This document shows, piece by piece, positions 21,860 through 29,273 of a DNA stretch of 35,831 nucleotides; positions within the stretch are counted from its first letter, which is position 1, and the number at the start of each line of letters is the position of its first letter. The notes under the pieces are model-generated. The model was not told the DNA's origin. It saw only the letters and a list, made by a program, of their open reading frames with translations, and did not search any database. Origin of the DNA: DASUXA01 sp036378155 (GTDB lineage Bacteria; Actinomycetota; Actinomycetes; Mycobacteriales; Micromonosporaceae); the NCBI GenBank assembly GCA_036378155.1, contig DASUXA010000079.1, forward strand, positions 1-35,831, read 5' to 3'. The position numbers and the translations under genes are program-made.

Positions 21860-22678
21860 TCAGTACTGCTCGATCGGTACAGCCGCCTGCGACACCAGGT
21901 CGAAGACCCGGCGGTACTCGTCGACTTCGGCTGTCTCCTCGAGGTACAGCGCGCCCGCGTGGGATTCCAGGTACACCACGTCAGGGTCCTCCGGGTCGTC
22001 GAAGTCGAGGATCCGGAACGCCCCCGCCATCGCGGCGTGGGCGCCGACGGAGAACGGCAGCACCTTGATCTCGACACTGCCCCGCTGCGCGACCCGCTTC
22101 AGGTGGTCGATCTGCGCCTTGAGCACCGCCTCGCCGCCCACCGGCCGGACCAGTACCGCCTCGCCGAGCACCGCGGTCAGCCGGGGCGCCGGCTTGCGGT
22201 GGAACAGCGAATGCTGACGCTGCATGCGCAGCTTGACGTGGCGCTCCACGGATTCCACGTCCGCCGGTTGTTCAGCCATGAAGACCGCCCGGGCGTACTG
22301 CTCGGTCTGCAGCTCGCCGGGGATGACCTCGCCGTCGTACCCGCTGATCCGGGTCGCGCTCGCCTCCAGCCCGACGTAGAGCTTGAACCAGTCGGGGATG
22401 ACCGGGTTGGCGTCCCACCACTCCTCCTGGGACGTGCCCAGCGCCAGTTCCGCCAACGCGTCGGTGATGCTCTGGTCGGCGCCGTACAGCCAGCACAACG
22501 CGCGAACGTTCGCCACCGTGACCGGGACCTTACCGGTCTCGATCCGGTGCAGCGTGGGTTCGGAAATGCCGAGCTTGGCGTCGGCGACCTCGCGTCTGCT
22601 CTTGCCGCACGCGATCCGTAGGCGGGTCAGTCGTCGGCCCAGGGCTCGGCGAACGACCCGCTGCCCGGTAACCGGCAT
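21860..22678 (-). CDS. XRE-family regulator with DUF5753 domain
   Basis: A 272-aa regulator. An N-terminal XRE helix-turn-helix (residues about 14-70: ALGRRLTRLRIACGKSRREV, then KLGISEPTLHRIETGKVPV) is followed by the DUF5753 domain with its conserved PGELQTEQYARAVF entry and a C-terminal core through YLESHAGALYLEE. ATG 22678 has GGAGG seven bases upstream. Such proteins usually act with a neighbouring DUF397 protein. Here it heads the operon of four methyltransferases (next possible start 10 nt downstream), so it probably controls them and itself; the nearest DUF397 gene is beyond them on the other strand. Confidence 0.9.
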   Translation of the reverse strand: MPVTGQRVVRRALGRRLTRLRIACGKSRREVADAKLGISEPTLHRIETGKVPVTVANVRALCWLYGADQSITDALAELALGTSQEEWWDANPVIPDWFKLYVGLEASATRISGYDGEVIPGELQTEQYARAVFMAEQPADVESVERHVKLRMQRQHSLFHRKPAPRLTAVLGEAVLVRPVGGEAVLKAQIDHLKRVAQRGSVEIKVLPFSVGAHAAMAGAFRILDFDDPEDPDVVYLESHAGALYLEETAEVDEYRRVFDLVSQAAVPIEQY

Positions 22679-22909
22679 GTCGCAACCTCCACCACATCGC
22701 GGTCTCGCCACCGCGTGTGTCGATACCGTACCGGCCGTAACGACGTCGCCGAAAGTGGCCGGACGAACCCGCATAGTCGCCAGGCGAGTCGGCAACCGCC
22801 GACCGTGGCGTCGCCTCAACCCTAATCCATCATGGATGGCGGCTGATGCGACCACCCTACGCGGATCGGTTGGACACGGCGCGTGGCGGTACCGGCGCCG
22901 CAGTCCCGA

Positions 22910-24772
22910 TCAGTACGGCGTCAACCCGTAACCCAGCGGGAACAGCGCAGCCTTGCCGTCGCCGTTGTTGACCGGTTCGTCGCTCACCGCGTTCGGCCAG
23001 GTCACCGGCAGCTTGCCGGTGAAGCCGGCGCCGAACAGCACGTCGGTGATGCCTTCCGCCTCGGTACCGGGCAGCCACGCCGCGACGAACGCGTCGACCT
23101 TCGGCAACTGGTCGCCGATGACCACCGGGCGTCCGGAGTACAGGATCGCCACGCAGGTCGTGACGTGCGAACACAGGTCGCTCAGCTGGCTGGAGTTGTC
23201 GCTGCCGAACGCCAGCGTCGACGAGTCGCCCTGTCCCTCGGCGTACGGGGTCTCACCGCCCACCCAGATGCCGACGTCGCCGGAGTACTTCCCCTTCGTA
23301 CGGGTGCCGACGTTCTGCAGCGTGATGTTCGTGCCCGCCGTCGCCTGCTGCAGCGCCTGCCAGAAGGTGGTACCGGTGGTCGTCGCGCCGCTGCCGCCCT
23401 GCCAGGTGATCGACCACCCGCCGAGTTGGTACCCGAGGTTGTCGACCGACTTGCCACCGACCACGATCCGGTAGCTGCCCGTCTTCGACAGCGGCAGGAC
23501 GTTGCCGCTGTTCTTCAGCAGCACCAGCGATTCGCGGACCGCCTGGCGTGCCACGTCGCGATGGGCGGCCGAGCCGACCTGGGCGGTGTAGGAGCGGTCG
23601 GCGTACGGGTGGTTGAACAGGTCCAGGCTGAACTTCGCGGTGAGGATCCGGGTGACGGCGTCGTCGATCCGGGTCTGGCTGATCTTGCCGGTGTTGACGT
23701 CGTCGACGATCGCGTTGATGGTACCGACGTAGTCGTCCGGCACCATGATCATGTCGACGCCCGCGTTGACGGCGTGCGCGACCTGGTCGGCGTACGTCGC
23801 GTCGGGCAGTTGCTTCACCCCGCCCCAGTCGCTGACCACGAACCCGGCGAAGCCGAGCTCACCCTTGAGCACGCTGGTCAGCAGGTACTGGTTGCCGTGG
23901 TCCTTGACACCGTTCCAACTGCTGTACGACGCCATCACCGAGCCGACGCCCGCCGACACCGCGCTCTGATACGGAGGCAGGTGCACCGCGCGCAGTTCGG
24001 TCTCGCTGATCCGGGCGTCGCCCTGGTCGATGAGGTACCCGCTGTCGCCCGTACCGTAGGTCGTGCCGCCGTCCGCGATGTAGTGCTTCGCGGTCGCCAT
24101 CACCGAGGTCGGTCCGAGCGAGGGACCCTGGAAGCCCTGAACCGCCGCCTGGGCCAGCGGGGACACGATCGACGGGTCCTCGCCGAAGCCCTCGTAGGTA
24201 CGGCCCCAGCGGTCGTCGCGCGGCACGCACACGCACGGCGCGAACGTCCACCGGATGCCGGTGCCCAGCACCTCCTGCCGGGTGACGTCCTCGACCTGTT
24301 GCACCAGGGCGGCGTCACGGCTCGCGCCGAGTCCGATGTTGTGCGGGAACAGCACCGCCCCCTGGACGTTGTTGTGCCCGTGCACGGCGTCCACGCCGTA
24401 CAGCAGCGGGATGCCCAACCTGCTCTTCAGCGCGTAGCTCTGGAAGTCGTCGACCATGTCGGCCCACTGGGTGGCGGTGCCGCCGGCGCCGTTCGGTCCG
24501 CCACCGCCGCCGCTGAGCACCGAGCCCAGCGCGTACGTGGTGATGTCCGCCTTGTTCTTGAGGTAGGTGTTGGCGACCTGGGTCATCTGTCCGGCCTTCT
24601 CCGCCAGGGTCATCTTGGACAGGCAGTCGGCCGGCGAGGTGCAGCCCGCGGCGGCGTGCGCCGGCGGGGCGAGGGTCGGCAGGTTCGCCAGGGTCGCCGC
24701 GGCGAGTACGGCGAATGCGAGGCGGACGGCTGGGCGGGACGGCACCAGCCGGAGCGGGCGGGCAACGGACAT
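22910..24772 (-). CDS. Secreted family 3 glycoside hydrolase (beta-glucosidase-like)
   Basis: A 620-aa enzyme. The signal peptide runs to AHA at about residue 40 (basic start, hydrophobic FAVLAAATLANLPTLA). The (beta/alpha)8 domain contains GIPLLYGVDAVHGHNN (about 120-134), the KHYIADGG substrate loop (229-236) and the nucleophile Asp315 in GFAGFVVSDWGG. The alpha/beta sandwich domain supplies GGETPYAEGQGD, where the acid/base Glu is expected as in barley exo-1,3/1,4-glucanase types, and ends with GYGLTPY. It should release glucose from beta-glucans or cello-oligosaccharides outside the cell. ATG 24772 follows GGAGG six bases upstream and is preferred over in-frame 24877. Upstream lies an AATCGATT site that fits LacI-family operators. 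Confidence 0.93.
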   Translation of the reverse strand: MSVARPLRLVPSRPAVRLAFAVLAAATLANLPTLAPPAHAAAGCTSPADCLSKMTLAEKAGQMTQVANTYLKNKADITTYALGSVLSGGGGGPNGAGGTATQWADMVDDFQSYALKSRLGIPLLYGVDAVHGHNNVQGAVLFPHNIGLGASRDAALVQQVEDVTRQEVLGTGIRWTFAPCVCVPRDDRWGRTYEGFGEDPSIVSPLAQAAVQGFQGPSLGPTSVMATAKHYIADGGTTYGTGDSGYLIDQGDARISETELRAVHLPPYQSAVSAGVGSVMASYSSWNGVKDHGNQYLLTSVLKGELGFAGFVVSDWGGVKQLPDATYADQVAHAVNAGVDMIMVPDDYVGTINAIVDDVNTGKISQTRIDDAVTRILTAKFSLDLFNHPYADRSYTAQVGSAAHRDVARQAVRESLVLLKNSGNVLPLSKTGSYRIVVGGKSVDNLGYQLGGWSITWQGGSGATTTGTTFWQALQQATAGTNITLQNVGTRTKGKYSGDVGIWVGGETPYAEGQGDSSTLAFGSDNSSQLSDLCSHVTTCVAILYSGRPVVIGDQLPKVDAFVAAWLPGTEAEGITDVLFGAGFTGKLPVTWPNAVSDEPVNNGDGKAALFPLGYGLTPY

Positions 24773-24817
24773 CGCGCGCCTCCAATCAGGACGCGTCCTG
24801 GCTTTGGCAACGATGTT

Positions 24818-24825
24818 AATCGATT
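24818..24825. promoter_or_regulatory. Possible LacI-family operator core upstream of the GH3 gene
   Basis: The perfect 8-bp palindrome AATCGATT lies about 46 bp before the GH3 start in an A/T-rich pocket. LacI/GalR-family sites often share the core AANCGNTT, and such regulators commonly control GH3 genes. The flanks are not symmetric, and no LacI gene is in the window, so this is only suggestive. Confidence 0.35.
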
Positions 24826-24909
24826 TTTCTTGGGCCCGGCGCCCCTCGATTTCCACCCGCTGTCGGATCGACGTCACGCGACGCTATCTATAGATCGTCC
24901 TGGATTATA

Positions 24910-25037
24910 ACGGAGCCATTCGGCGCGGCGTCGACGCGCACCGGAACCAGCCGGCGCACCGTTGACGCGCACCGGAGCCCTCGGGTGCGCGAGACGCGCC
25001 GGAGCCATCCGGTGCGCGTCGACGCGCACCGTGATCG
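24910..25037 (+). repeat. Tandem 28-31 bp repeats, four full units and a partial fifth
   Basis: Units at 24910-24939, 24940-24970, 24971-24999 and 25000-25027, with a partial unit to about 25037, follow the consensus ACCGGAGCCATCCGGTGCGC plus GTCGACGCGC. Each unit contains ACCGGA...TCCGGT-type symmetry, and the joint GCGCGTCGACGCGC is palindromic in the best copies. The array lies between the divergent GH3 and small secreted protein genes and ends about 27 bp before the latter's start codon, so it is in the promoter or leader of that gene. Confidence 0.75.
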
Positions 25038-25063
25038 TCCATCGCAGCGACGAGAGGAACGCC

Positions 25064-25705
25064 ATGCACAGGTACCGACTGGCTGTCGCCGCCGCCGCGA
25101 CGGCACTGTTCACGGCACTGACAACCGGCACGGCATCAGCCGCCCCGGCGGTACTGACATTCGGAGGTGTCGGCGGCGCGCCGGTCCCGATCGGCGGCTC
25201 GTTGCAGAGCTCCGGCACCGAAACCCTGTACTCGACGACCACGGGCACCTACGGATTCGCGTGCACCAACGTCTACAACGGGTACACCGTCACCTCGAAC
25301 CCGGTCGCGCCCGGCTCCGCGACCATGAAGCTCAACTGGCTGCAACTCGGTTCCTGCACGTCCACAGTGCCCGGAGTGACCGGCGTCAACACCATGTACC
25401 TCGTGGATCTGCCGTACCGGGTCGCGGTCGACTCACCCGGCAAGGTCACGTACACCGACGGCGGCAGCGGGCCGATGCGGACCATCATCCAACCGAGCGT
25501 CGGCGGGACGACGGTGACGTGCGCCTACCAGTCGCACGACAGCGTCGTCTACGGAGTCTGGTCCAACGCCGACAACTCGATCACGGTGACCAACGCGCCG
25601 TTCGACCTGATCTCGTCGCCGTCGCCGTACTGCCCCAGCCCGGTGTTCGTGTCGTTCAAGCAGGCCGGGACGACGGGCTCCGGGGGTCTCGTCTTCCTGA
25701 ACTGA
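25064..25705 (+). CDS. Small secreted hypothetical protein
   Basis: A 213-aa protein with a clear signal peptide (MHRYRLAVAAAATALFTALT with an AxA-type site near TASAAPA, residue about 27). The mature part is Gly/Ser/Thr-rich, predicted beta, with several Cys residues (FACTNVYNG, LGSCTSTVPG, TVTCAYQSHD, PYCPSPVF) that could form two disulfides. No catalytic motif is recognised. ATG 25064 is preceded by GAGAGG six bases upstream, so the open frame before it is not coding. It resembles small secreted beta-sandwich proteins of actinomycetes of unknown role. The tandem repeats sit just upstream and a strong terminator follows. Confidence 0.85.
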   Translation: MHRYRLAVAAAATALFTALTTGTASAAPAVLTFGGVGGAPVPIGGSLQSSGTETLYSTTTGTYGFACTNVYNGYTVTSNPVAPGSATMKLNWLQLGSCTSTVPGVTGVNTMYLVDLPYRVAVDSPGKVTYTDGGSGPMRTIIQPSVGGTTVTCAYQSHDSVVYGVWSNADNSITVTNAPFDLISSPSPYCPSPVFVSFKQAGTTGSGGLVFLN

Positions 25706-25713
25706 CGTCGTCC

Positions 25714-25753
25714 TCGACCGTGGTGAGCGTCCTGGGACGCTCACCACGGTCGA
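25714..25753. terminator. Perfect long hairpin terminator
   Basis: The arms 25714-25732 and 25735-25753 are perfectly complementary over 19 bp with two central unpaired bases. It lies between the convergent stops at 25705 (secreted protein) and 25806 (flavoprotein) and should work in both directions. Confidence 0.88.
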
Positions 25754-25805
25754 CACATTCGGGGCGGCTGCGTGCCGCGAGGCGGTCGCCGCCGGTACCG
25801 CTGCC

Positions 25806-27050
25806 CTAGTCCTGACCGTCCGATCCGACCAGCGACTCGAGCGGGACGTCCGGATCGGCGAGCCGGTCCGGATCGACGGGACGTCCCGACCGGATCAGCT
25901 CGCCGATCGGCGCGGTGACGTCCCAGATGTTGACGTTCATTCCGGCGAGCACCCGCCCGCCGCCGGTCCAGAACGCGATGAACTCGCGCTTGGCGAGATC
26001 GCCCCGGACCACCACGCGGTCGTACGAGCCGAGCGGGGCGTGACCGGTGTACTCCATGCCCAGGTCGTACTGGTCGGTGTAGAAGTACGGCAACCGGTCG
26101 TAGCTGACCGGAAGGTCGAGCATCGCGCGCGCCGCGGCCGGACCCGAGTTCAACGCGTTGGCCCAGTGCTCGACCCGGATGTACCCGCCGAGCAGCGGGT
26201 GCGCCACGTTGGCGACGTCCCCGGCGGCGACGATGTCCTGGTCGCCGGTACGCAGACCGGCGTCGACGACGATTCCGTTGCCGACGGTCAGCCCCGCCTG
26301 CTCGGCGAGTTCCACGTTCGGCCGCGCGCCGACGCCCACGACGACCACGTCCGCGGGCAGCGTCGTGCCGTCGTCGAGTACCACGGAGGAGACGCGACCG
26401 GTGCCGCGCACCTCGCGCACCTGGGTACCGAAATGGAAGGTGACGCCGTGGTCGCGGTGCAGGTCGGCGAAGACGGTGGCGATCTCGTCGCCGAGGACCC
26501 GGGCGAGCGGCAGGTGGGCCGCCTCGACCACGGTCACGGCCGCGCCGCGGCCGCGGGCGGCCGCGGCGATCTCCAGCCCGATCCAGCCCGCCCCGATGAT
26601 CACGACGTTCGCGCTGTCGGTCAGCGCCTGGTTGATCCGGTCGCTGTCGGCGAGGGTACGCAGGCGCAGCACGCCGTCCAGGTCGGCACCGGGTACCGGC
26701 AGGTCGCGCGGGCGCGAGCCCGTCGCCAGCAGCAGCTTCCGGTATCCGACGCGCTGCCCGTCGGCGAGGTCGACGGTGCGCCCCGACCGGTCGAGGGCGA
26801 CCACCCGGGCGCCGGTGCGCAGGTCGACGTGGTGCTCGGCGTACCAGCCGGAGTCGTGTACGTACACGCTGTCCCGCTCGGCGGAACCGAGCAGCAGTCC
26901 CTTGGACAGCGGCGGTCGCTCGTACGGGCGCTCCGGTTCGTCGCCGAGCAGCACGATGTCGCCGTCGAAGCCCTCCTCGCGCAGGGTCTGTGCGGCTTTG
27001 GCGCCGGCGAGTCCCGCGCCGACGATCACGAATGGACCATGCTCCGTCAT
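25806..27050 (-). CDS. FAD-dependent NAD(P)H oxidoreductase, ferredoxin/rubredoxin reductase type
   Basis: A 414-aa flavoprotein of the pyridine nucleotide-disulfide fold as found in Rieske oxygenase and P450 electron chains. The N-terminal FAD loop is VIVGAGLAGAKAAQTLREEG, the signature PYERPPLSKGLLLG follows near residues 42-55, the NAD(P) loop VVIIGAGWIGLEIAAAARG is near 147-165, and the second FAD motif IVAAGDVANV is near 270. The C-terminal reductase domain ends after GRVLAGMNVNIWDV. ATG 27050 has GGGAG six bases upstream. It begins 17 nt after the folE stop, so the two form an operon. No partner ferredoxin or oxygenase is nearby; the electron acceptor is unknown. Confidence 0.9.
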   Translation of the reverse strand: MTEHGPFVIVGAGLAGAKAAQTLREEGFDGDIVLLGDEPERPYERPPLSKGLLLGSAERDSVYVHDSGWYAEHHVDLRTGARVVALDRSGRTVDLADGQRVGYRKLLLATGSRPRDLPVPGADLDGVLRLRTLADSDRINQALTDSANVVIIGAGWIGLEIAAAARGRGAAVTVVEAAHLPLARVLGDEIATVFADLHRDHGVTFHFGTQVREVRGTGRVSSVVLDDGTTLPADVVVVGVGARPNVELAEQAGLTVGNGIVVDAGLRTGDQDIVAAGDVANVAHPLLGGYIRVEHWANALNSGPAAARAMLDLPVSYDRLPYFYTDQYDLGMEYTGHAPLGSYDRVVVRGDLAKREFIAFWTGGGRVLAGMNVNIWDVTAPIGELIRSGRPVDPDRLADPDVPLESLVGSDGQD

Positions 27051-27067
27051 GACGGTCTCCCGATAGG

Positions 27068-27667
27068 TCAGGCGTGCGCGCCGACGCCGGTGAGGGCGAA
27101 GAACTCGGCGCGGGAACGCGCGTCCTCGCGCAGGGTGCCGAGCAGCGTCGAGGTGATCGTCGTGGCGCCGACCGCCTGTACCCCGCGCAGCGTCATGCAC
27201 AGGTGTTCGGCTTCGATGACCACGCCGACGCCGCGCGGGCGCAGATGGGTGGTGAGCCAGTCGGCGACCTGCCGGGTCAGGCGTTCCTGTACCTGCAGGC
27301 CGTGGCTGAACAGTTCGACGACGCGGGCGAGCTTCGACAGCCCGAGGATGCGTTCGCCGGGCAGGTACCCGACGTGCGCGACGCCGACGAACGGCAGCAG
27401 GTGATGTTCGCAGACCGAGCGCAACGGGATCGCGCGGGCGACGACGAGCTCGTCGTAGCCCTCGTCGTTGTCGAACGTGGTCAGGTTGAACTCGCGCGGG
27501 GTGAGCAGTTCGGCGTACGCGCGGGCCATCCGGGCCGGCGTCTCGGCGAGGCTCTCGCTGTCGCAGTCGACACCCAGGGCCGCCAGGAACGCGGCGGCGG
27601 CCTGTTCGGCCGCGACCAGGTCGGGGCCTTGCCGATGATGTGTGACCCGTAGCGGCGTGACGGTCAT
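27068..27667 (-). CDS. folE: GTP cyclohydrolase I
   Basis: A 199-aa enzyme converting GTP to 7,8-dihydroneopterin triphosphate, the first step to folate and tetrahydrobiopterin. Zinc ligands are visible as C86 and H89 in SVCEHHLLPF and C157 in EAEHLCMTLRG; the GERILGLSKLARVVELF and QVQERLTRQ helices are typical. ATG 27667 follows GGGGTGG; a TTG eight codons upstream is possible. It is first of a two-gene operon with a flavoprotein reductase and is divergent from a SufR-like regulator. This pairing, away from fol genes, suggests a pathway using a pterin or zinc-independent backup rather than the main folate operon; that is inference. Confidence 0.92.
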   Translation of the reverse strand: MTVTPLRVTHHRQGPDLVAAEQAAAAFLAALGVDCDSESLAETPARMARAYAELLTPREFNLTTFDNDEGYDELVVARAIPLRSVCEHHLLPFVGVAHVGYLPGERILGLSKLARVVELFSHGLQVQERLTRQVADWLTTHLRPRGVGVVIEAEHLCMTLRGVQAVGATTITSTLLGTLREDARSRAEFFALTGVGAHA

Positions 27668-27712
27668 GCCAGCCCACCCCAATTTCGCCAACCGACGTTC
27701 CTGCTATTCCTC

Positions 27713-27741
27713 ATCCTGAACGGGGCTCGGGAGAATTTCAA
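27713..27741 (-). promoter_or_regulatory. Predicted folE promoter
   Basis: On the minus strand TTGAAA (27741-27736) and CAGGAT (27718-27713) are spaced by 17 bp. The -35 overlaps one arm of the inverted repeat at 27732-27763. The -10 is weak. Confidence 0.35.
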
Positions 27742-27763
27742 TAGTCTGCGTTGGTGATATTCT
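27732..27763. promoter_or_regulatory. Inverted repeat between folE and the SufR-like gene
   Basis: AGAATTTCA (27732-27740) and TGATATTCT (27755-27763) are inverted copies matching at 8 of 9 positions with a 14-bp gap. The right arm contains TATTCT, a good -10 seven bases before the GTG start of the regulator. The left arm overlaps the folE -35. It is a candidate operator controlling both directions. Confidence 0.5.
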
Positions 27764-27769
27764 GGGGAC

Positions 27770-28489
27770 GTGGACGATCGCTGGGACCTCGTCGCCACGC
27801 TAGCCGACCCGTCGCGCCGGGCGCTGTACGACTACGTACGGCACCAGAACCACCCGGTCAGCCGCGAGGAGGCCGCCGACGCGATCGGGATCTCCCGCGG
27901 ACTGGCCGCCTTCCACCTCGACAAACTGCAGGACGCGGGACTACTGCGCGCCCGGTACGAGGCGCCGCCCGACCAGCCGCGCGGACGCGGTCGGACCCCC
28001 AAGGTGTACGAACCGGCGAACGACGGACTCGCGATCACGATCCCGGAGCGGCGGTACGAACTGATCGCCGACATCCTCGCCGACGCGGTCGCGGACGACC
28101 CCGCGCACGCCGACGAAGCCGCCCAGCGGCGCGCCACCGAGCGGGGGCAGGAGATCGGCGCACGGCTCGCCGACGCCGGCAGCGACGTGCTGGGCGCGCT
28201 CGACGGGCTCGGCTTCGAGCCCCAGCCGGACGACGAGCACCGCGTGCTCCTGCGCAACTGCCCGTTCCACGCGCTCGCCGCCCGGCACACCGCACTGGTC
28301 TGCGGGCTGAACCACGCGTTCATCAGCGGACTCGTGACGGGATTCGGCGCCGACGACGTCGAGCCCCGGCTCGCGCCCCGCCCCGGATGTTGCTGCGTGG
28401 AACTCAGGTACGGCGGCCCGCCCCGGCAGCCCGGCAGCGCCGACCCGGCGGAGCGGGAATCCGCTCCGCCGGGCGCAACCGAGGCATAG
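27770..28489 (+). CDS. ArsR/SufR-like winged-helix regulator with a cysteine-rich C-terminus
   Basis: A 239-aa regulator. The N-terminal winged helix (LADPSRRALYDYVRHQ, then SREEAADAIGISRGLAAFHL and DKLQDAGLL) spans about residues 8-65. The C-terminal region carries NCPFHALAARHTALVCGLNH and a later PGCCCVEL, a Cys pattern like SufR-type iron-sulfur-sensing repressors. The frame has a TGA at 27755-27757, so GTG 27770 is the only possible start; a -10 (TATTCT 27758-27763) lies seven bases before it, so the mRNA is probably leaderless. Divergent from the folE operon, which it likely controls. It may sense a metal or Fe-S cluster state; the ligand is inferred. Confidence 0.85.
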   Translation: MDDRWDLVATLADPSRRALYDYVRHQNHPVSREEAADAIGISRGLAAFHLDKLQDAGLLRARYEAPPDQPRGRGRTPKVYEPANDGLAITIPERRYELIADILADAVADDPAHADEAAQRRATERGQEIGARLADAGSDVLGALDGLGFEPQPDDEHRVLLRNCPFHALAARHTALVCGLNHAFISGLVTGFGADDVEPRLAPRPGCCCVELRYGGPPRQPGSADPAERESAPPGATEA

Positions 28490-28494
28490 CCGCC

Positions 28495-28959
28495 TCAGCC
28501 CTTCACGCAGAGCACCTGCTTGAGGTGCGCCACCACCATCCGCCGTCCCGCCCGTGCGAGGCGGAGCAGTAGGACGCGTCGTTGCCCAGCCCACGCACGA
28601 TGTAACTGCCGGTACCCATCGATCCCGGGATGGTCCCCAGGTCGCCGGCCCCGGCGACCTGGGGACCATCCCGCCCTTGCGCGTCACGAGGACGGCGACG
28701 CCGTCGTGCACCTCCTCCGCCACGTAGTTGTGGTGGCACGAGATCGGCTCGTCGAACCGCACGCCCGCCTGCGGCAGCACGTCCAGCAACGCACGCTGGA
28801 ACAGGCCCAGCATGCGGGCCCGGTTGCGGCGCGCGTACTCCTGCGCCCAGAACAGGTCGCGGCGGTACGCGGCCATCTCCGGAGTACCGGCGAGGAACAC
28901 CGCGAGGTCAGGTCCGCCAGGTCCCGGTTGTGCGGCAGGCGGCGCGCGAAGTCAAGCGC
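28495..28959 (-). pseudogene. rtcB: Truncated, frameshifted RtcB-type RNA ligase remnant
   Basis: Three pieces of RtcB appear in order but in three frames. The first (about 28959-28690) reads ALDFARRLPHNRDLA and, after a shift, FLAGTPEMAAYRRDLFWAQE through ISCHHNYVAEE to VLVTRKGG. The second (28646-28551) reads GDLGTIPGSMGTGSYIVRG and SYCSASHG, up to the guanylylated-His region. The third (28539-28495) reads VVAHLKQVLCVKG and a stop, the family C-terminus. About 200 N-terminal residues and roughly 90 between SHG and the C-terminus are missing. RtcB ligates 2',3'-cyclic-phosphate RNA ends; this copy cannot be active. A perfect inverted repeat sits at the first-to-second junction. Confidence 0.8.
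28626..28673. repeat. Perfect inverted repeat, 23-bp arms
   Basis: Arms 28626-28648 and 28651-28673 are perfectly complementary with only two bases between them. The copy at 28626-28648 is the sequence that codes for the conserved GDLGTIPG segment of RtcB; the other arm (28651-28673) is an inverted copy inserted in front of it. It breaks the reading frame of the rtcB remnant and can form a strong hairpin that might also act as a terminator for the convergent regulator gene. Confidence 0.85.
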
Positions 28960-29242
28960 GGCTGAGCTGGTCGACGATCCGTCGCGCGTAGAACGTCTCC
29001 CAGCCGTCGCCGCCGTGGGCGGTGTACTCCTTGTCCAACCCGACCAGCAGGTACACCAGCTCGCTGCGTACCGGCGCGCCGCCGAGCAGGTCGGGCAGCT
29101 CGGACAGCGTCGTCAGCCAGTCGGCGTACCACGACGCCCAGTCCGGGTCGTCCCCGTCGACGATCCGGTACACGCGGTGATGGGTCTCGGCTGCCTCGTG
29201 CAGCAGCGTCGCCACGCGGTCGACGCGGTCGTCCGTGCTCAT
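28952..29242 (-). CDS. Small conserved hypothetical protein
   Basis: A 96-aa acidic cytoplasmic protein rich in Trp and Asp (DDPDWASWYADWLTTLSELP, then VRSELVYLLVGLDKEYTAHG). ATG 29242 has GGAG six bases upstream. No catalytic motif and no membrane segment; it looks alpha-helical. I recognise it only as similar in style to small actinobacterial hypotheticals. It begins 31 nt after the stop at 29274 and may be cotranscribed with it. Its stop overlaps the start of the rtcB remnant by a few bases. Confidence 0.75.
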   Translation of the reverse strand: MSTDDRVDRVATLLHEAAETHHRVYRIVDGDDPDWASWYADWLTTLSELPDLLGGAPVRSELVYLLVGLDKEYTAHGGDGWETFYARRIVDQLSRA

Positions 29243-29273
29243 CGGTCGCTCCGGCGTCTCGCGCTCCGGCGTC

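Noticed and set aside
22825..22837. Small palindrome ATCCAT-C-ATGGAT upstream of the XRE gene
   Set aside because: Short and A/T-containing by chance possible; no promoter alignment, so not listed as an operator.
24910..25037. Tandem repeats considered as a CRISPR array
   Set aside because: Units are contiguous without unique spacers and vary in length, and no cas genes are nearby.
28626..28673. Inverted repeat considered as insertion-sequence ends or an attachment site
   Set aside because: The arms are only two bases apart with no transposase, and one arm is ordinary rtcB coding sequence.
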